A stretch of 64,000 nucleotides of DNA from contig WHUZ01000012.1 of the NCBI GenBank assembly GCA_015179045.1, forward strand, positions 186,001 through 250,000. Reading direction: 5' to 3'. The DNA is from Kalaharituber pfeilii. Taxonomy: Eukaryota; Ascomycota; Pezizomycetes; Pezizales; Pezizaceae. Below are positions 58,730-64,000 of the stretch, piece after piece. A program made the position numbers and the translations under genes. Within the stretch, counting starts at the first letter, position 1. Each line of letters opens with the position of its first letter. The notes below the pieces were generated by a model, which had not been told where the DNA came from, made no database searches, and was given only the letters and a program-made list of their open reading frames with translations.

Positions 58730-61275
58730 ATGGATCTGAGCACAGAAGTAGGAGACGGGATCAGGGGAGTAAATAAACGTTGTGGAGTGTTAATGAAATC
58801 ATCATTATACCATAGGTACCTATACTGGAGCATCATGATTTCTTCTATTCTTAATAACCCACAAGTTATTGAAACACAAGTTAATGAGTTGGCAGCTAAG
58901 CTCTCACAAACCTCCTTACAAAAGAATCGATTGAATGCACTAAAAAAACGCCCTGGACCACATAGACAACCTATTGCAGCAAGGCCACGTTGGGTCCCTG
59001 TACCGTCTGCATCACCTTCTAAAAGCAAACGGAGTAGAACTGTTGAGTTCAAGCTTGGTGTACTGTCTTGGGCACGCCATACACAAGTTGATAATGGTAA
59101 AGGTAGAGTTAGAAAACCTACATTGGAAGAGATTCGGCAGAGGTTCAGATTGAAAAATGCAGCTACAATATCAAAATGGAGAAAGGTTTATATCCTTTCT
59201 TACTATATACTACCTATTTACTTAAAGCTAATATTAGATAGAATGAAGAGCTACTTTTAAAAGCACATGGAAAATCCCGGCGAATACGACAAAACATTCC
59301 GCGATGGAAAGAACTTGAGAAAGCACTTGTTACCGCCTTTACAGCAAGACGACAAATTGGCCGCGTTGTACGTTACCGGTGGTTTGAGCGAACTTCAAAA
59401 CAGCTATTTAGTGAGATTTATCCTGATTCATCGGTCCAATTTCGATTTTCTCAAGGCTGGTTCCGGCGATTTTTAGCTCGTAACGAAATTACCCTCCGTG
59501 CAATAACCAACAAAGCCCAACAAACACCTGAGGAATACCATGAACTTATTATCAACTTTTTATGCTTCAATCGCCGGAATTCACAACTACGAGATGGCAC
59601 TACCGATGTTATGCAGAGAGTGGGACGATATTCAATTTCCAATATCGTGAACATGGATCAAACACCCTTGCCTTGGGAATACTTGGAGGGCAAATCATAT
59701 GAGTTTAAAGGAAGCAAAACTGTATGGGTAAAGAGCCAAAAATCTGGGTGGGGGAAGCGGCAGGCAACAATTCAACTTACAGTTTTTGCAGACGGAAAGC
59801 CTCGTGTTAAGCCTCTCTTGATCTTTCGTGGTGTTGCTGAGAGTACAAGTGCTGTAAGAAAACGGGAGACCTCAAGATATGATCCTCGTGTTGTTGTTCA
59901 GTTCAATAAGGCATATGCAAATACTGACATTATTCAATTTTGGCTTCAAAAACTCCTTGTGCCAGTCTTGGGAGGGCAGCCTACACTGCTAATTATGGAT
60001 CTTCTTCGTTGCCGTAAAACAGCTTCTGTCAAAAAGCTTTTAAAAGCACATGACATTACCCTTTCATTAGTTCCAGGTGGCTGTACAGGTCTTGTTCAAC
60101 CCCTTGATGTTTCTATCAATAGACCATTCAAAGACTTACTCAAGGACGAGATTGATAAGGAATTTCAACGTCAAGACTCAGCCATGGATACTGAAGATAT
60201 TGCTGGCAGTAGTGCTGTTGGGGAGATGCGGGTTATGATGACTCGCTGTGTTGCGCAGGCATGGGAAGTATTTTGTCAACAGAAACGAGGGGTGGTTATA
60301 CAAAGCTTTCGGTGCCTAGGCATATCTCTACCAATTGATGGATCTTCAGATGGGGAGATATCAATCAAGGGTTTACAAGGGCCTTCTCTCATGGAAGCTC
60401 TGGCAGATTGGAGGACGAAGGGGGCACTAGCTACTAATAGTGACTTAAAGCCTGAGAACAGTACTAGCAGCTCCGATTCAAGCTCAGACTCGGAGTCTAG
60501 TGGCCCTGATGATGATCTACTACTCTCAGTTGCAAATGCCAGTACAGTGGAAACTCAGCAAACCGGTAGAAGTGGGAGAGGTCATGGGAGGGGAAGTGGG
60601 AGGGGGAGAGAGAGGGGGGGTGGGCGTGGGAGTGGGAGTGGGAGTAGGAGTGGGAGTGCGAGTGCGAGTGGGAGTGGGAATGGGAGTACGAGTGCGAGTA
60701 GGAGTGGGAGTGCGAGTGGGAGTGGGAGTGTGAGTGTGAGTGGGAGTGGGAGTGGGAGTGTGAGTGGGAGTGGGAGTGGGAGTGGGAGTGGGAGTGCGAG
60801 TGTGAGTGCGAGTGTGAGTGCGAGTGGGAGTGGGAGTGCGAGTGCGAGTGCGAGTGCGAGTGGGAGTATGAGTACAAGTGGAAGTGGGAGTACGAGTGCG
60901 AGTGGGAGTGGAAGTGGGAGTGCGAGTGCGAGTGCGAGTGCGACTGGGAGTGGGAGTGGGAGTGCGAGTGGGAGTGCGAGTGGGAGTGGGAGGGGGAGGG
61001 GGCGTGGAAGGGGGCGTGGAAGAGGGCGTGGAAGAGGGCGTGGAACAGAAGATGGGCAAGATCATGATTCTGGCACATGTGCAAGTTCACTGGAGCTTAA
61101 AAAATCACTTCCGGAGTTTGACCAATCACTTCCAGAGCCTGTGCAACTTTCAACTAGAAGAAGTGCTAGGTTGAATGGAAAACAGCGTAGCCATGTAGTT
61201 TCCTTTCCAGTTATTAGTGATACTGAGGATGATGGGCCCGAATATGATTTCCGTTGGCAGGCGGATGAGTATTAG
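58730..61275 (+). CDS. Pogo-family DDE transposase with long Ser-Gly and Arg-Gly repeat tail
   Basis: Two exons, 58730-59185 and 59242-61275, with a 56-nt GT-AG intron, give 829 residues with no stop. Exon 1 has a basic linker and the first DNA-binding domain ([24 protein letters not shown]). Exon 2 opens with a CENP-B-type second helix-turn-helix ([20 protein letters not shown]), then the DDE_1 core: [11 protein letters not shown] (Asp about 291), [12 protein letters not shown] (Asp about 405) and [19 protein letters not shown] (Asp about 441), spacing DD35D. An acidic Ser stretch (about 555-575) leads into some 150 residues of alternating Ser-Gly/Ala and Arg-Gly dipeptides encoded by hexamer repeats, then a short ordinary C-terminus with RRSARLNGK and acidic residues. 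The start is the first ATG; the N-terminal ~40 residues are uncertain. Confidence 0.85.
60568..61045. repeat. Hexanucleotide minisatellite (GGGAGT/GCGAGT and GGGCGT) inside the transposase gene
   Basis: Roughly 70 tandem or near-tandem hexamers keep a strict 3-nt-compatible period, so the coding frame stays open as Ser-Gly, Ser-Ala and Arg-Gly. The same period opens all other frames (His-Ser on the minus strand, Val-Gly on plus), which explains several long overlapping open frames that are not genes. Confidence 0.95.
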
Positions 61276-62108
61276 AGGAAGAGTAGGAGATATTACAGGG
61301 TCACCGCAACGTCGACCGTAGGGTGGACGGCTGGTGAAGCAAAAAAATGTGAAAAATGCAATGCGCAAATGCGCAAATGCATCGCAGTTACACAATAGCT
61401 ATATGAGATACATAGAGAATTAGTGAGCATTACTAGTCAAGTGTCTTTTTGGCCTGGCGGACGGTAATCTCTGCGTTTACCACCTCCGTGACAGAGTAGA
61501 GAAGCTGGAGATTAGCCGCCATGTATAATCGCATTCCTGTGCTTAGTAATGCCAAGATTGCACGAACCGCGCGCTAGCGCGATTAATGGCGCCTGAGCCA
61601 TGCCAAGACCGAACTAGCGCGCGTTCATTTTCTTGCTCTTAAGTGAGTTAATACGGTACTCAGAGCTTTTAAAGCAAACAGCTCCGGATATTACGAGGGT
61701 CCAAAAGTTCTTTGAAGAGCACTCTATAGAGGTTGCAGAGCATCCTGCTTATTCTCCAGACCTCAACCCAATTGAGTACGTATGGGTACATCTTGAACGT
61801 CAATTAAATAGACGTTTTTCGGAGATTGCTCAAATGTCAGGGGGGCCCGAGACAGTGAAAAGAGCACTTGGAGATGCAGTTGTTGAGTGTTGGAATACTA
61901 TACCATCAGAACTCTATATAAGTCTATGCCAAAGAGAGTCGCTGCAGTTCATAAAGCACAGGGTTAGTATACAAAATATTAATTGTTCATGTTTTCTCTC
62001 TATGTATATACTCTCATGACCCTATGTCGAATGCAGACTCGATCTGCATATTGCATAGCGCACTTATCCCTATACTTCCTAGTGCCGAATACTTTCTGCA
62101 TGGCACTG

Positions 62109-64000
62109 TATAAACTGGTTATCAGCTTTGCGTCACGTAACCGTTATGTGACATAAGCAAAAACTCTTAGTGGCTGATTTTCTTGAAACAGCCGAATTTC
62201 GTTACCTGAAGTTACGTTGATCACGTTACCAAATCGTCGCGTTCACCACCGTAACTTCGCGTAACTTTGGGTAACGACAAGGATATGCAGCCTGCTGTTA
62301 GCTAACTACAGGGGTATTTGACCAGTTTTCTTACCTAAATCGGCAACTTCTAGACGACGGTGCATACGCAGAAGAGGTCTGAAAAATTTACCACTTCATG
62401 AGTATACCCAATTTATACATGAAAGCTCTTCAGTTTCTACCATCATGGGCCATCTAAGTCATCTGAATCTGAATCTAATTGAAGTAGCATAGATATAGCA
62501 TGAGTCTTGATGGCGGTCATGACCGCCTGTTCGATTTTTGCCTTCTCAGGAATGTGGGGCATGTTGATGTGACGGTAACGTACGTTACGTGGGTACCATC
62601 CTCTCATTTGGGATTAGTTGATTGGCATGGGTTACCTAACGCAACGTAACGAAAGGCAAACTGAACCACTAATGACTAACACTACATTCTAGCATATTCA
62701 ATAGATTGTGCCGACTTAGCTAACGAACGTCTGGGGGCGAGGCTAGTGCCGACTATGATCCACTTGCTCTATCAATATATACATCCACTGGCGAAGTTAC
62801 CCCTCCTCTCACTTAACCTCCTGCGTATTATGCATATCCATCAAATTTAGCGGTTCAGCCGCAAGCTAATGGGAGGCTCGAGAGCAGCCACCAGAACCTC
62901 CGAGGCCACAAGATGGGCTCGCCATAGAGGAGAGGGCAAGCCACAAGCCACTAGTGGGCGCCACCAAGCCACAGGGGAGTTCCCTCTCTAGTTGGTTTCC
63001 CGTTTGGGAGATCCCTTCCTGGTAGTCATGGGCAGGCAGGTCAGGTGATGCTCAGTATATAGAAGAGAGGAGATGCTGGTACTCCCTCTCCAAGCCGCGT
63101 GAGTTGCGGAATCACCCACCCACCAACCCCGTTACCTCAGCGGCTCGGACCTCCGGAGGGAGAGACTGGGGGGTCCTTCGGTTTGCCCTTACTTAGTCAG
63201 CAGAGCAGGACAGAGGCCATTAGTGACCCCAATATCCATGCCACAATAGCTGTTGTTAATTGCGTGGCAAATAACGGTTCCAAGACTAGCCATAGTATAT
63301 CATGACGAATGTCATTGGGGAAGGGGGATTATTGCACTTACACATGTGTGCAGGTCTATTCACAGGGCCCGAAAATAGTAGCTGCTACTGCTGCTGCAAC
63401 GCAGACAGAACACTCATGTGTAGGGTAGGGGTGTTTAGAAGTTCAATGTCCTGACATGCTCTCTGCAGCTGCTTAATCACAAGGTTGATATAAGACCACA
63501 TCTCTAGACCAACCACTCTGCTAGCTCATCAGTTGAGGGTAACGCACTTGCAACCGATCAAATTGTCTAGCCTCTCGAGCAGCCTTATATCCACCCGCTT
63601 GAACAGCGTCTCAGATATTCTGCGAGTAAGATGAGGTAATTCTGCTTCACTCCCCGCTGGCCTACCATCTATCCCATGAGTCAAGGGTAATTGCCTTCTC
63701 TTTCGCTTTTCCTACCACTCTGGCGTTCAGCTCACTATTTGACCGTAATTGTTCTGGGAAATCTCGCCCGCGCTTTTCCTGCCGCATCTACAGTCTAGCA
63801 TAGAAGTCGAATCAAGTTGCTCGAGTAGCAATTTATCCAGCCTGTCGTACCGTATATGCCCAGTTGCTTTAACATCCCTTCAAACAGCTCATGAGTCTTC
63901 AACTCGTGGGCTGTGGGGCGCGTTACCCTCAACTTGTGACCTGAAAATCGAGATGGTCTAGTGGTGCGAATAACCCTATATCAACATTTACGGCAGCTGT
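62109..64000. other. Gene-free right end with a cluster of GTTAC-type motifs
   Basis: No gene is supported. 62125-62285 and 62570-62665 are dense in GTTAC/GTAAC words (for example CACGTAACCGTTATGTGAC and GTAACGTACGTTACGTG), likely termini of an unidentified repeat. Frames at 63099-63305 and 63749-63961 have no domains. Confidence 0.45.

Larger units (their letters stand above)
58591..61656 (+). mobile_element. Pogo-like DNA transposon, 3066 bp, apparently intact, TA target duplication
   Basis: Inverted termini CCGTATTAACTCACATAAGA and its near complement extend about 55 bp, including GCGCGCTAGTTCGGTCTTGGCA. TA is present at both edges (58589-58590, 61657-61658). Removing the element plus one TA rejoins the host Tc1 coding sequence (CIKYSELLKQ). 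It carries one two-exon transposase gene. Intact ends and an uninterrupted gene suggest a younger insertion than its host. Confidence 0.9.
58132..62108 (+). mobile_element. Internally deleted Tc1/mariner element with nested pogo-like transposon
   Basis: About 88-bp terminal inverted repeats (CAGTGCCATGCAGAAAGTAT at the left, its complement at 62108) match with only a few differences and are flanked by TA (58130-58131, 62109-62110). Without the nested insert the element is about 0.9 kb. It keeps the transposase N-terminus from ATG 58328 (KPQDLSDFEKGQIVTLFDHD) and the C-terminal block HPAYSPDLNPIEYVW (61740-61785). The middle of the catalytic domain is gone: YSELLKQTAPDITR at the insertion point joins directly to VQKFFEEH. 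Stops occur in the N-terminal part. It is therefore non-autonomous. Confidence 0.9.

Noticed and set aside
60497..61090. Minus-strand 197-codon His-Ser repeat frame and a 179-codon Thr-Pro frame, plus plus-strand Val-Gly frames
   Set aside because: They are mirror frames of the hexamer repeat encoding the Ser-Gly tail of the transposase; the period of six keeps every frame open.

Overview
The window is nuclear DNA from a filamentous ascomycete (Pezizomycotina; class not resolvable from sequence alone). Evidence for this: genes split by short introns of about 50-105 nt with fungal branch sites (CTAAC/TACTAAC), a Cch1-type calcium channel, an Och1-like mannosyltransferase, an antizyme with four exons, and dense transposable-element debris including Helitron, Ty3/gypsy, non-LTR, Tc1/pogo and PIF/Harbinger families. 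I see no tRNA, rRNA or CRISPR locus. The only tRNA-like signal is a SINE-like repeat.

Layout. 0-0.5 kb: C-terminal piece of an Es2/DGCR14-like splicing protein running off the left edge (minus). 1.9-5.0 kb: a dead Helitron helicase with a nested 329-bp MITE, an inward-facing pair of ~510-bp LTRs forming a near-perfect 1-kb palindrome, a 68-bp LINE tail with intact target-site duplication, and a tRNA-derived SINE. 6-7.3 kb: Och1-like glycosyltransferase (minus). 10.4-12.1 kb: type II membrane GT8-like protein (minus). 14.3-15.7 kb: unknown protein with a 9-residue repeat (plus). 17.5-18.6 kb: membrane GNAT-like protein with a frame break (plus). 21-28.8 kb: cch1, 21 exons (plus). 31 kb: small hypothetical protein. 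33-34.3 kb: trm8 (minus). 35-36.6 kb: taf6 (minus). 36.7-45 kb: mostly empty, with a LINE 3' end. 45.1-46.1 kb: RING-CH membrane ligase (minus), divergent from pre8 (47.0-48.1 kb, plus), which converges on a 2H-phosphoesterase gene (48.3-49.3 kb, minus). 50.3-54 kb: gypsy and Harbinger relics plus an orphan coding fragment. 54.7-55.7 kb: ornithine decarboxylase antizyme (minus) with an intact UCC-UGA +1 frameshift site. 58.1-62.1 kb: an internally deleted Tc1 element carrying a nested, apparently intact pogo-like transposon whose transposase has a very long Ser-Gly/Arg-Gly tail.

Two points stand out. The antizyme reads through only if the ribosome slips +1 at TCC TGA; the exon phases close exactly with one skipped base. 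In contrast, three other conserved genes (the GNAT-like gene, cch1, taf6) are each broken by exactly one missing base in a G/C homopolymer, which looks more like systematic base-calling error than biology. The housekeeping genes have no evident operon-like relationship; they act in unrelated processes (tRNA modification, transcription, proteolysis, calcium entry, glycosylation, polyamine control).
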